A stretch of 64,000 nt of DNA, taken from Janthinobacterium sp. LM6. GTDB taxonomy: Bacteria; Pseudomonadota; Gammaproteobacteria; Burkholderiales; Burkholderiaceae_D. Under the pieces are notes generated by a model. That model made no database searches. It was not told the DNA's origin and saw nothing but the letters and a program-made list of their open reading frames with translations. How positions within the stretch are numbered: position 1 is the stretch's first letter; every line of letters starts with the position of its first letter. This document shows, one piece after another, positions 1 through 9,755 of the stretch. The DNA lies in contig NZ_CP019510.1 of the NCBI RefSeq assembly GCF_002002885.1, positions 1,364,001 through 1,428,000 of the forward strand. Direction: 5' to 3'. Made by a program: the position numbers and the translations under genes.

Positions 1-123
1 AAGCGCACCTGGGTCGGCGGCGCGAAGGGCCGCGACTGGTACAGCGCCGCGCAAAGCGGCGGCCGCGCCGTGCTGGCGCATGCGTCGCAAGTGAAAAACG
101 TGTGGATTCCTTACGGCGTCTGA
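1..123 (+). CDS. C-terminal end of a probable aldehyde dehydrogenase (partial)
   Basis: Forty codons run open from the left edge to a TGA at 121-123, so only the tail of the protein is visible. The last residues, KNVWIPYGV, resemble the C-terminus of aldehyde dehydrogenases found beside deoxyribonucleoside catabolism genes in betaproteobacteria. The next gene is deoA, which supports a role in oxidising acetaldehyde released by deoxyribose-phosphate aldolase, but that role is inferred from position. The family call rests on a short tail and is tentative. Confidence 0.45.
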   Translation, partial: KRTWVGGAKGRDWYSAAQSGGRAVLAHASQVKNVWIPYGV

Positions 124-144
124 TAAGTCACTAGCGTTACAAAG

Positions 145-175
145 CTGGGGTCAGATCCGCAGGGACTGACCCCAG
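145..175. repeat. Intergenic GGGGTC-type inverted repeat, copy 1
   Basis: Perfect 10-base arms (CTGGGGTCAG at 145-154, CTGACCCCAG at 166-175) flank an 11-base loop. It lies between the stop of the aldehyde dehydrogenase and the start of deoA. Two related palindromes occur at 1541-1571 and 9693-9723, so this is a member of a small dispersed repeat family. It could act as a transcript-end or processing hairpin; no T-run follows it. Confidence 0.75.
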
Positions 176-197
176 ATCTCATGATTGGAGTTATTCC

Positions 198-1520
198 ATG
201 TTGTTAACCCAGGAAATCATTCGCAAGAAGCGCGACAAGGGCGTGCTGAGCGCCGAGGAAATTCAGTTTTTCGTGCGCGGCATCACTGACGGCAGCGTCA
301 GCGAAGGCCAGATCGCGGCGCTGGGCATGGCCGTCTATTTCAATGACATGAACATGGACGAGCGCGTGGCGTTTACCCTGGCCATGCGCGATTCCGGCCA
401 GGTGCTGGATTGGCGTTCGCTGAACTTGCCGGGCCCTATCGTCGACAAGCATTCGACGGGCGGCGTGGGCGATGTCGTCTCCCTGCTGCTGGGCCCCATG
501 GTCGCCGCGTGCGGCGGCTACGTGCCGATGATCTCGGGCCGCGGCCTGGGACACACGGGCGGCACCTTGGACAAGTTCGACGCCATTCCAGGCTATTGCA
601 CGGTGCCGGACAATGAACTGTTCCGCAAGGTGGTGCAGGATATCGGCGTGGCCATCATCGGCCAGACGGCGCAGCTGGCACCGGCCGACAAGCGTTTCTA
701 CAGCATCCGCGACGTCACCGCCACGGTGGAATCGGTGGCCATGATTACCGGCTCCATCCTGTCGAAGAAACTCTCGGCCGGGCTGGATGCGCTGGTGATG
801 GACGTGAAAGTGGGCACTGGCGCCTTCATGCCGACCTACGACAAGTCGGTGGAACTGGCCGAAAGCATCGTCGCCGTCGGCAATGGCGCGGGCATGCAGA
901 CGTCGGCGATTTTGACGGACATGAACGAGTCGCTGGCGCCGTACGCCGGCAATGCGCTGGAAGTGCGCGGCGCCATGGATTACCTGACGGGCCGTTCGCG
1001 TCCCGCGCGCCTGCACGAAGTCACCCTGGCGCTGTGCGCCGAGATGCTGGTGCTGGGCGGCCTGGCCGCCAGCGAAGAGGAGGCACGCGTGAAATTGATG
1101 GCTGCGCTCGATTCGGGCGAAGCGGCCGAGCGCTTTGCGCGCATGGTGTCTGCCCTGGGCGGCCCGGCCGACCTGGTCGAACATCCGGACAAGCACCTGG
1201 AACAGGCGCCATTCATCGTGCCGGCGCCGGCGCTGTCGGCCGGTTTTGCCAACGTGCGCGATTGCCGCGCCATTGGCCTGGCCGTGGTGGCCCTGGGTGG
1301 TGGCCGCCGCCGTCCGACGGACAGCATCGATTTCGCTGTCGGCCTGACGGACCTCGTGCACCATGGCGAGCAGGTGGCTGTCGGCCAGCCGCTGGCCATG
1401 GTGCACGCGCGCACGGAAGCGGCGGCGCAGCAAGCCGTCAGGGAAATCCAGGATGCGTATGACATCAGCGCGGTCGCGCTGGCGGCTAAGCCGGTGATTT
1501 ATCGTACCATTCGTCCTTAA
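198..1520 (+). CDS. deoA: Thymidine phosphorylase
   Basis: Predicted to cleave thymidine or deoxyuridine with phosphate to the free base and 2-deoxyribose 1-phosphate in the cytosol. The 440-residue length is normal for the family. KHSTGGVGD starting at K84 is the phosphate-binding motif, followed by [14 protein letters not shown] and [12 protein letters not shown], all typical of the thymidine/pyrimidine phosphorylase family. The ATG follows TTGGAGTTATTCC, a good ribosome site. It sits between the aldehyde dehydrogenase tail and cdd, forming a nucleoside salvage group whose freed bases could feed the pyrimidine degradation genes 6-18 kb downstream. Confidence 0.95.
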   Translation: MLLTQEIIRKKRDKGVLSAEEIQFFVRGITDGSVSEGQIAALGMAVYFNDMNMDERVAFTLAMRDSGQVLDWRSLNLPGPIVDKHSTGGVGDVVSLLLGPMVAACGGYVPMISGRGLGHTGGTLDKFDAIPGYCTVPDNELFRKVVQDIGVAIIGQTAQLAPADKRFYSIRDVTATVESVAMITGSILSKKLSAGLDALVMDVKVGTGAFMPTYDKSVELAESIVAVGNGAGMQTSAILTDMNESLAPYAGNALEVRGAMDYLTGRSRPARLHEVTLALCAEMLVLGGLAASEEEARVKLMAALDSGEAAERFARMVSALGGPADLVEHPDKHLEQAPFIVPAPALSAGFANVRDCRAIGLAVVALGGGRRRPTDSIDFAVGLTDLVHHGEQVAVGQPLAMVHARTEAAAQQAVREIQDAYDISAVALAAKPVIYRTIRP

Positions 1521-1540
1521 ACTAAACCCAGAAGCAAAGT

Positions 1541-1571
1541 CCGGGGTCGTACCCTGAGGGTACGACCCCGG
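1541..1571. repeat. Intergenic GGGGTC-type inverted repeat, copy 2
   Basis: A perfect palindrome with 14-base arms (CCGGGGTCGTACCC at 1541-1554 and its complement at 1558-1571) around a TGA loop. It lies between the deoA stop and the cdd start. It shares the GGGGTC...ACCC-TGA-GGGT...GACCCC plan with the copy at 9693-9723. The stem is very stable, but no T-run follows, so a stabilising or processing role is as likely as termination. Confidence 0.85.
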
Positions 1572-1603
1572 CATCTCGCTGTTGGGGTTGAAAAGAAAAC
1601 AAA

Positions 1604-3233
<1,630 letters not shown>

Positions 3234-3234
3234 C

Positions 3235-4398
3235 CTAGGCGTCATCGTCCGGCAGGTTTTTCAGTAAAAAGTCGCGCACGTTTCCGCCCGCCACGCGGCG
3301 GATCTGCGCTTCCGACAAGCCTGCGTCGAGCAGGGCCTGCGTCAGGCGCGGCAAGCCCGTCGCATCGATGGCGGTGGTGACGGCGCCGTCGAAGTCCGAA
3401 CCATAGGCCACGTGTTCGGCACCGATCAGTTTTACCGTGTACTTGATGGCGCGCGCGATGGACGCCAAGTCCTTGCCGCAGACGGCCGTATTCCAGAAAC
3501 CGATGCCCACCAGGCCACCCTGGGCGGCGATGCGTTTCAGTTGTGCGTCGCTCAGGTTGCGCCCATTGGCGCAAGTGCCGCGCACGCCCGTGTGGGACAC
3601 CATCACGGGGCGTTTCGCCATCGTCAATACGTCGTCGATGGTAGCCGGCGAGGCGTGCGCCAGGTCGACGATCATCTTGCGCTGCTCCATGGCGCGCAGC
3701 CATTGCTTGCCCAGCGGCGTCAAGCCGCCTTTCTTCAAGCCGTGCTGGGAGCCGGACAGTTCCGTATCGAAGAAGTGCGTGGGCGCGGCCATGCGGTAGC
3801 CGGCCCGGTACAGAGTATCGAGGTTGTCCAGCTTGCCTTCCAGCGCATGCGCGCCTTCCAGTGTCAGCCAGCCGGCCAGCAGGGTGGGATCTTGCTCGCG
3901 CGCGGCGATGAAGCTGCGCAGTTGCGCGCGGCTGCCGATGACCCTGACCTTGCCTTGGCTCTTGGCCGCTTGCTGGCGCAGCTCGTCGGCCTGGTAGGTA
4001 GCGCGCGCCAGCAGGCTGTTCCAGGTGGCAGGTGGCAAGCCTTGCGCCACCACCAGGGCCGTGATGTTGTCCGTGTCGCTGCCATTGCGCTCGATATTCA
4101 TCTTGCGCGGCGTCTTGGTGACGACGGAAAAGGCTTGCAGCGCCACGTTGGCCCGCTGCAGGCGGGGGAAGTCGACATGGCCGCGCTGGCTGTCTCGGTT
4201 CAGATTGCGTTGCCACAGCAGGCTATCCGCATGCAGGTCGGCGATCCACAGGCTCTGGTGCAGGGCTACAGCGGCTGCCGACGGCGCCTTGCCGGACGGA
4301 GGATGGACACGGTTGAGGTGCTCGTCGACGAGGACGGGAGCGGACAGGAAACCGCCGATCAGCGCAAGGCTGGCGGCGGCGAGGGTACTGATAATCAT
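3235..4398 (-). CDS. Secreted M19-family dipeptidase (renal dipeptidase type)
   Basis: A membrane-dipeptidase-like metalloenzyme of 387 residues, predicted to hydrolyse dipeptides in the periplasm. An N-terminal hydrophobic stretch (about residues 3-22) looks like a signal peptide or anchor. H56-x-D58 in the ADLHADS segment is the first metal-binding pair, and MVSHTGVRG and YGSDFDG further on are family motifs. I chose the ATG at 4398 because GGAG (4403-4406) lies just upstream; an ATG at 4416 would overlap the preceding VOC gene. It converges on the deaminase-like gene with one base between the two stops. Confidence 0.85.
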   Translation of the reverse strand: MIISTLAAASLALIGGFLSAPVLVDEHLNRVHPPSGKAPSAAAVALHQSLWIADLHADSLLWQRNLNRDSQRGHVDFPRLQRANVALQAFSVVTKTPRKMNIERNGSDTDNITALVVAQGLPPATWNSLLARATYQADELRQQAAKSQGKVRVIGSRAQLRSFIAAREQDPTLLAGWLTLEGAHALEGKLDNLDTLYRAGYRMAAPTHFFDTELSGSQHGLKKGGLTPLGKQWLRAMEQRKMIVDLAHASPATIDDVLTMAKRPVMVSHTGVRGTCANGRNLSDAQLKRIAAQGGLVGIGFWNTAVCGKDLASIARAIKYTVKLIGAEHVAYGSDFDGAVTTAIDATGLPRLTQALLDAGLSEAQIRRVAGGNVRDFLLKNLPDDDA

Positions 4399-4409
4399 TG
4401 TTCTCCGTT

Positions 4410-4832
4410 TTACCATGGATCGTAGGTGCCCAGGCTCCAGATATGGCCTTCCGGGTCGCGGCAGGTAAAGCCCCGTCCGCCGTAATCTTCATCCTTGATG
4501 TCGAGCACGATTTCGGCGCCGGCTTCGCGCGCGCTGCGGTAGACGGCATCGGCATTGCTGACGACCAGATAGCAGTTTTGCGTGTTCGCACCACCGACGT
4601 CGCCGGGCAGTTTCATCAGGCGGCCATAGTCGCTGTCGATGGCCGGCGCCACCATGACCATGCCATTGCCAAAGCTCAGTTGCGCATGGGCGACGCCGCC
4701 GTTACCGTCAGGCACAATCAATTGTTTTTCAAAGCCGAGCGCCTTGCACAGCCATTCGATGGCGGCGGGCGCGTCGCGGTAGCGCAGGCAGGGAATGGTC
4801 GTGCCGGTTGTGGCTTTTGCAGTCGAGGTCAT
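4410..4832 (-). CDS. VOC-superfamily (glyoxalase/bleomycin-resistance-like) protein
   Basis: A 140-residue protein with the paired beta-alpha-beta-beta-beta layout of the vicinal oxygen chelate superfamily. PCLRYRDAPAAIEWL opens the first module, and SNADAVYRSAREAGAEIV with GRGFTCRDPEGHIWSLG closes the second, as in PhnB-like members. No specific enzyme activity can be assigned. Its stop lies 11 bases before the dipeptidase start, so the two genes probably form an operon. Confidence 0.8.
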   Translation of the reverse strand: MTSTAKATTGTTIPCLRYRDAPAAIEWLCKALGFEKQLIVPDGNGGVAHAQLSFGNGMVMVAPAIDSDYGRLMKLPGDVGGANTQNCYLVVSNADAVYRSAREAGAEIVLDIKDEDYGGRGFTCRDPEGHIWSLGTYDPW

Positions 4833-4991
4833 CAGAAAACTCCTATGGCTATGGGGGAGTAGCTTCGATTGTTAATCTTGCGTAGCGTTCCGTCTCAATA
4901 CCATCCATCGGGAGGGGTTTGATGCCCGTCAGTGCCGCGCCCATCCATAGTGCCATAGAATAATCATTGCACTCTTGCTACTGCGCAATTT

Positions 4992-5261
4992 TTATTGCGG
5001 CGATTGCTGCGAGTCCGCCGCTTTCTGATCCGCGCCGGCATCGTCGCTGTTGCTTGCCCATTTCAGCAGCATGACGAGGGCAAACAGCATGATGGCCAGC
5101 GGCAAGATGGTGATCACGAACGCCAGGCCCAGGCAGCATGCAAGCAGCATGGGCCAGGACATGGCGCGCAGGGCTGCCATGCCCTGGCGCGTGTAAGCGC
5201 ACAGCTCGCTCCAGAATGCGCTGAAGGAAGTACTGCCCGGTGCCGAATTGAGGTCTTTCAT
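4992..5261 (-). CDS. Small membrane protein, unknown function
   Basis: An 89-residue protein with one long or two short hydrophobic segments (about residues 34-66, MLLACCLGL through LVMLLKWAS) and a short polar tail rich in Asp, Gln and Ala. The ATG follows AGGAGAACGGC, a convincing ribosome site. I recognise no family. It sits alone between the VOC gene and another envelope protein gene. Confidence 0.6.
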   Translation of the reverse strand: MKDLNSAPGSTSFSAFWSELCAYTRQGMAALRAMSWPMLLACCLGLAFVITILPLAIMLFALVMLLKWASNSDDAGADQKAADSQQSPQ

Positions 5262-5402
5262 GCCGTTCTCCTGTCGTGTGGGTGCCGCTGCGTATGCAAG
5301 CTGGCGATGAATCCACTATAGGCAAAACCCCGCTGCCAGACATCGCGTATGCGACGAATGGCAGGAATGGCGGACCGAACGGCGACAAACCAGGACAAAC
5401 GG

Positions 5403-5918
5403 TTATTCAAACACCTTGAGTTTCAGCTGGAAACTGAGGGCGCCATACAGGCGGTCCTTGTAGGATGGCACGATGGCGATATTCACGCCCACGCGCTGGT
5501 ATTCATAGCTGATGGTGGGCACCAGGGCCGGGAACCAGCCGCCATCGCGCATCTTCGGATAGCCGCTGAAGCCGCCAACGACGGCGCCGACGCGCAGCGG
5601 GCCCACCTTGATGGGCTGGTAGTACACGCCCAGGTAGTTCGAATAGGCGCGGTCGCTATTGTAGAAGCGGCCGGCCGTGACCGAGGCGACGGTGGAAAAG
5701 CGGTATTCGCCGCCCAGGCCCGGATTGCTGTCGTTCAGGTTCTTGTCGCGCTGGAAATGATACGAATAAAAGCCCGCGTTGAGCCAGGTTTCGCTCAGCG
5801 GCTGGTTGTCTATCATGCCGACTGTCTGCGCCTGTGCCGCGCCCGCCACTGCCAGCAGCGCCGCGCAGGCAGCTTTGCCCAGCAATGACGCGGTGCGCGC
5901 CGATGACCATTGTTTCAT
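5403..5918 (-). CDS. Exported protein, probable outer-membrane beta-barrel, unknown function
   Basis: A 171-residue protein with a clear signal peptide ending AGAAQAQ near residue 31. The mature part alternates aromatic and polar residues in short strands (NAGFYSYHF, GGEYRF, NYLGVYYQPI, YGALSFQLKL), as in small eight-stranded outer-membrane barrels. The family is not recognised; PagP-like or other small barrel enzymes are possibilities. It is transcribed alone on the minus strand. Confidence 0.6.
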   Translation of the reverse strand: MKQWSSARTASLLGKAACAALLAVAGAAQAQTVGMIDNQPLSETWLNAGFYSYHFQRDKNLNDSNPGLGGEYRFSTVASVTAGRFYNSDRAYSNYLGVYYQPIKVGPLRVGAVVGGFSGYPKMRDGGWFPALVPTISYEYQRVGVNIAIVPSYKDRLYGALSFQLKLKVFE

Positions 5919-6009
5919 GCCTGTTCCTTATCCTGTCGATATTGCGCCGCCATTGCAAGCGCTTCAGCGCGCCATGCTATCACTGTCAGATTGTTCATTG
6001 GAAATTTCA

Positions 6010-6687
6010 TCACGTGCCGGAGACTGCTCCGGGCAGGGCGATGGCCGCCTGCACCATGTGCGTAAGCAGGATTTCAGCATCCTCGTAATCCTTGCGCGTG
6101 AGCTGCTTGCGCTCCAGCACCAGGGCCATCTGCGCTGAAAAATCCGCATACGATTGCGTCATGGCCCAGATGGCGAACATCAGGTGCGTGGCGTTGACGG
6201 GCGCGATCCTGCCGGCGGCGATCCAGGCTTCGAAGACGGCGATATCCTTGCGCAGCAGGGGCACGACCCGGTCGCGTATCTGTGCGCCATACAGGGGCGC
6301 GCCATTGATCACTTCCAGCGCATACACGCGCGAAGCCCACGGCTGTTCGCGCGAAAAACGCAGTTTGGCACCGATGTACGCGCGCAGCACGTCGCGCGGC
6401 TCGTCGTGTTCATTGGACAGCGATTCCATGCGCGCCAGCCAGTCGTCGAGCACATCGTCGAGCACGCGCTGGTACAGCAGCTGCTTGGACGGGAAGTAAT
6501 ACATCAGATTTTGCTTCGACAGGCCGGCCCGCTCGGCGATGGTGGCGATCGACGCGCCCTCATAGCCGCTTTCCGCGAACACGCGCACGGCTTGCTCGAG
6601 GATGTCCGCTTCCAGGCGGTCTCGGTTCTGCAGGCGTCGGCCGCCGGCATTTTTCACGGAAAGGGCAGGGGATTTGTCGCTGGCCAT
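6010..6687 (-). CDS. TetR-family regulator resembling RutR
   Basis: A 225-residue repressor with an N-terminal helix-turn-helix (ASIATIAERAGLSKQNLMYYFPSK, about residues 45-69). The C-terminal half closely resembles E. coli RutR, including WAMTQSYADFSAQ against WASTQHYADFAPQ as I recall the E. coli protein. RutR senses uracil/thymine and controls pyrimidine use. Here the gene lies 10 bases downstream of a MocR-type gene and beside the reductive pyrimidine pathway, so that pathway is the likely target. A RutR-like palindrome lies at 8277-8292. Confidence 0.82.
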   Translation of the reverse strand: MASDKSPALSVKNAGGRRLQNRDRLEADILEQAVRVFAESGYEGASIATIAERAGLSKQNLMYYFPSKQLLYQRVLDDVLDDWLARMESLSNEHDEPRDVLRAYIGAKLRFSREQPWASRVYALEVINGAPLYGAQIRDRVVPLLRKDIAVFEAWIAAGRIAPVNATHLMFAIWAMTQSYADFSAQMALVLERKQLTRKDYEDAEILLTHMVQAAIALPGAVSGT

Positions 6688-6697
6688 GGCGGGTTCT

Positions 6698-8155
6698 TTA
6701 GCGTGGGCGGATCGATTGCAGGAAGGCCTGCAGCAAGGGGGTATCGGTGTAGGCCACGTTGAAGCGGAACCACACCGTCTCGGGCGCGCGCAGCATGAAA
6801 AATTCGTTTGGCGACAGCAGGATGCCGGCCTTCAAGGCCATGTCGGCGATGATCTTGCCATTCCACTCCGGCGTTTGCACATCGGGCCAGCCGGCGCTGA
6901 CGAACATGCCGCCGCGCGGACGCGCTACGGGCGCCATGCCCGCCTGCGCCAGGCAATCGATGCTGCGTTCGCGGGCCGCATCGAGCTGCGCCACCAGGCG
7001 TTCCACCATGCGCTTGTAGGGCCGCGCGGAGATGGCGTGGTAGACGGCGCGCTCATTGATTTCCGACGTCGTCAGTCCCGCCAGCATTTTCACGCGCACC
7101 AGTTCGGCCACCAGCGAAGGCGAGGCGCAAATCGACCCCACGCGCAGCACGGGCGACAGGGTCTTGGAAAAACTGCCCACGCGGATCACGCGGCGCAAGC
7201 CGTCCATGGCCGCCAGCGACGCGTCGCCGCGCGCGGCCAGTTCGCGGTAGATATCGTCTTCCACCAGCCAGAAATCGAATTGCTCGGCTAGCGCCAGCAG
7301 GCGATGTGTCTGCGCCTGGCTGAGCGAGGTACCCAAGGGATTTTGCAGCACCGTGTTGACGAACATCAGCTTGGGCTGCGTGCGCGCCGCCTCGCTGGCC
7401 AGCGCATCGAGGTCCAGGCCCGCCTCGCCGCGCGCAATGCCCACGGGAATGCAGCCGTGGTGGCGGATCAGCGACTGCAGATTGCTGTAGCCGGGATCTT
7501 CCACCAGCACCGTGTCGCCCGGCTTGGTCAGGCTGCGCAGGATCAGATCGAAGGCATGCGTGGCGCCATGCGTCAGCAAGACCTGGTCCGGCTCGACCTG
7601 GAACAGCTCCTCCGACAGGCTGGTGGCCAGGTGCTGGCGCAGCGAAGGAAAACCGAGAGGATGGCCATAGCCGCGCAAGCGGCTGGCGGGAATGCGCATG
7701 GCCTGGCGCACGGCATCGAGCACGGTCGCTTCGCCATACATCTCGGGCGGCAGCCAGCCCGCGCCCACGGGCAGGGCGTCGGACACGCCCGAATACAGGT
7801 CCGGCGTGAGGGCGTCGATGGCGGTGGGACTCGCGTGTACGGCGGCCTGCGGCGAGGCGGCAATATCGTGGCGCGCGACGAAGTAGCCGGAACCGCGCCG
7901 CGACGACAGCAAGCCGAGGTTGACCAGGCGGTCATAGGACTCGACGACGGTAAAAGTCGACACGCCATTGCAGCGGGCGAACTGGCGCACGGACGGCATG
8001 CGCGTGCCGATGCGCAGGGCGCGGCTGCCCACCATGATGCTGATGGCGACGACGATCTGCTCGACCAGGCCGCCCTTTTTCTGGCGGTCGATGTCGAGCA
8101 CGGGCCAGCCGCTGGTCTGTTCGGGGGCATCGTCTGCGCTGTCGCTGTGCTTCAC
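6698..8155 (-). CDS. MocR/PdxR-family regulator (GntR HTH fused to aminotransferase domain)
   Basis: A 485-residue protein. Residues 28-95 form a GntR winged helix (SRALRIGTRMPSVRQFA), and residues 110-485 a fold-type I aminotransferase domain with the PLP lysine K331 in VGSFSKTLSP. The start is a GTG preceded by AAGGAG. The gene is divergent from an omega-aminotransferase gene followed by a semialdehyde dehydrogenase. This matches GabR facing gabT-gabD and suggests that this protein activates the beta-alanine steps in response to an amine or PLP adduct. The target is inferred from position. Confidence 0.88.
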   Translation of the reverse strand: MKHSDSADDAPEQTSGWPVLDIDRQKKGGLVEQIVVAISIMVGSRALRIGTRMPSVRQFARCNGVSTFTVVESYDRLVNLGLLSSRRGSGYFVARHDIAASPQAAVHASPTAIDALTPDLYSGVSDALPVGAGWLPPEMYGEATVLDAVRQAMRIPASRLRGYGHPLGFPSLRQHLATSLSEELFQVEPDQVLLTHGATHAFDLILRSLTKPGDTVLVEDPGYSNLQSLIRHHGCIPVGIARGEAGLDLDALASEAARTQPKLMFVNTVLQNPLGTSLSQAQTHRLLALAEQFDFWLVEDDIYRELAARGDASLAAMDGLRRVIRVGSFSKTLSPVLRVGSICASPSLVAELVRVKMLAGLTTSEINERAVYHAISARPYKRMVERLVAQLDAARERSIDCLAQAGMAPVARPRGGMFVSAGWPDVQTPEWNGKIIADMALKAGILLSPNEFFMLRAPETVWFRFNVAYTDTPLLQAFLQSIRPR

Positions 8156-8276
8156 GGTGGCTCCTTATGCTGCCTTGCACAAAACTGTAGTGGCTTTTCG
8201 GCCTGTACGGTTGGGATACTTTGCCGTTTGTGTATCTGTGCCATTGCGGATGGCCTGTCTATTATTACATCAGCTT

Positions 8277-8292
8277 TTTGCCAACTGGTAAA
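8277..8292. promoter_or_regulatory. Candidate RutR-type operator upstream of the pyrimidine catabolic genes
   Basis: TTTGCCA-AC-TGGTAAA is a 16-base near-perfect palindrome (one mismatched pair) with a CCA-N2-TGG core. The E. coli RutR consensus is TTGACCA-N2-TGGTCAA, so the core and symmetry match. It lies 63 bases before the aminotransferase start, in the divergent region with the MocR gene, and the RutR-like gene is encoded nearby. Binding is inferred. Confidence 0.45.
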
Positions 8293-8354
8293 TTATTTTA
8301 CGCTTCGTCAAAAACGATCCTGGCCTCGCGCCAGCCCATCTCAAGGAGAAGGTC

Positions 8355-9671
8355 ATGAACGAAACAAGGCCGGAATCGATGTCGGCATTCTGGATGCCGT
8401 TTACGAACAACCGCGATTTCAAGGCCAACCCGCGCTTGCTCGTGTCGGCCGAAGGCATGTACTACAAGGACGTCGATGGCAACAGCATCCTCGATGGCAC
8501 GGCCGGCCTGTGGTGCGTGCCGTGCGGCCATGCGCAGCCGAAAATCGTCGGCGCCATCCGCGAGATGGTGGGCCAGCTGGACTTCGCGCCGACCTTCCAG
8601 ATGGGCCATCCGGCTGCCTTCGACCTGGCGGAAAAACTGATGGATTACACGGGGCATAAATTTGGCCACGTGTTTTATACGAACTCCGGTTCCGAGGCCG
8701 TCGACACGGCCCTGAAGATCGCGCTGGCCTATCATCGGGCGCGTGGCGAGGGCGCGCGCACGCGCCTGATCGGCCGCGAACGCGGTTACCACGGCGTGGG
8801 CTTCGGCGGCATTTCCGTGGGCGGCATCGGCGGCAACCGCAAGACCTTCGGGCCCTTGCTGCCCGGCGTGGACCACCTGCCGCACACGCATAACCTGAAC
8901 CAGAATGCCTACACGGTGGGCGAGCCCGAATACGGCACCCACCTGGCCGACGAACTGGAACGCATCGTCGCCCTGCACGACGCCTCGACGATTGCCGCCG
9001 TCATCGTCGAACCGGTAGCCGGTTCCACAGGGGTGCTGATCCCGCCGAAAGGCTATCTGAAACGCTTGCGCGAGCTGTGCACCAAGCACGGCATCCTGCT
9101 CATCTTCGATGAAGTCATCACGGGTTTTGGCCGCATGACGACGCCGTTCGCGGCTGATTATTTCGACGTCGAGCCTGACCTGATGACGACGGCCAAGGGC
9201 CTGACCAACGGCATGGTGCCGATGGGGGCCGTCTTCAGCAAAAAGTATATTCACGACGCCTTCATGGATGCGCCGGCCGGCATCGAACTGTTCCACGGCT
9301 ATACGTATTCCGGCCACCCGCTGGCCTGCGCCGCCTCGCTGGCGACTCTGCAAGTTTTCGAGGAACAGGACATCCTGGGCCATGCTAAAGCGATGCAGGC
9401 GTATTGGAGCGACGCCGTGCATTCCTTGAAAGGCTTGCCGCACGTGATCGATCTGCGCAGCATTGGCCTCATCGCCGGCATCGAACTCGATCCCATTGCC
9501 GGCAAACCCGGTGCGCGTGCCTTCAACGCCTTCAAGCAGGCCTTCGCCGACGGCGTGCTGATACGCACGACAGGCGACATTATCGCGCTGTCGCCGCCGC
9601 TGGTGTTGGAGAAACAGCATGTCGACGAGCTGTTTGGCAAGCTGGCCAAGGTGCTGAAAAATCTCGATTGA
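8355..9671 (+). CDS. Omega-amino acid:pyruvate aminotransferase (beta-alanine aminotransferase)
   Basis: A class III PLP aminotransferase of 438 residues, predicted to convert beta-alanine (or 3-aminoisobutyrate) and pyruvate to malonate semialdehyde (or its methyl analogue) and alanine. Visible motifs are YTNSGSEAVDTALK (cofactor phosphate), FDEVITGFGR, and the Schiff-base lysine K281 in MTTAKGLTNG. The ATG follows AAGGAG. The gene heads the catabolic run and is separated from mmsA by a palindromic repeat. It performs the step that follows release of beta-alanine by the carbamoyl hydrolase at 16963-18198. Confidence 0.9.
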   Translation: MNETRPESMSAFWMPFTNNRDFKANPRLLVSAEGMYYKDVDGNSILDGTAGLWCVPCGHAQPKIVGAIREMVGQLDFAPTFQMGHPAAFDLAEKLMDYTGHKFGHVFYTNSGSEAVDTALKIALAYHRARGEGARTRLIGRERGYHGVGFGGISVGGIGGNRKTFGPLLPGVDHLPHTHNLNQNAYTVGEPEYGTHLADELERIVALHDASTIAAVIVEPVAGSTGVLIPPKGYLKRLRELCTKHGILLIFDEVITGFGRMTTPFAADYFDVEPDLMTTAKGLTNGMVPMGAVFSKKYIHDAFMDAPAGIELFHGYTYSGHPLACAASLATLQVFEEQDILGHAKAMQAYWSDAVHSLKGLPHVIDLRSIGLIAGIELDPIAGKPGARAFNAFKQAFADGVLIRTTGDIIALSPPLVLEKQHVDELFGKLAKVLKNLD

Positions 9672-9692
9672 ACGGCAAACCCAAAACAAGAG

Positions 9693-9723
9693 CCGGGGTC
9701 GGACCCTGAGGGTCCGACCCCAG
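9693..9723. repeat. Intergenic GGGGTC-type inverted repeat, copy 3
   Basis: GGGGTCGGACCC at 9695-9706 and its exact complement at 9710-9721 flank a TGA loop. The outer bases at 9693-9694 and 9722-9723 pair only partly. It is almost identical in plan to the copy at 1541-1571, differing mainly in one compensated base pair (GTACCC/GGGTAC against GGACCC/GGGTCC). That covariation points to selection on the stem. It lies between the aminotransferase stop and mmsA. Confidence 0.85.
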
Positions 9724-9755
9724 TCTTTGCCTCTGGGTTAAAAAATGGAAAACCA

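Noticed and set aside
204-1574. Long minus-strand open frame (456 codons) opposite deoA
   Set aside because: It is antisense to a certain gene. High G+C codon use opens long frames on the other strand, and its product is an Arg/His/Gln-rich string with no motifs.
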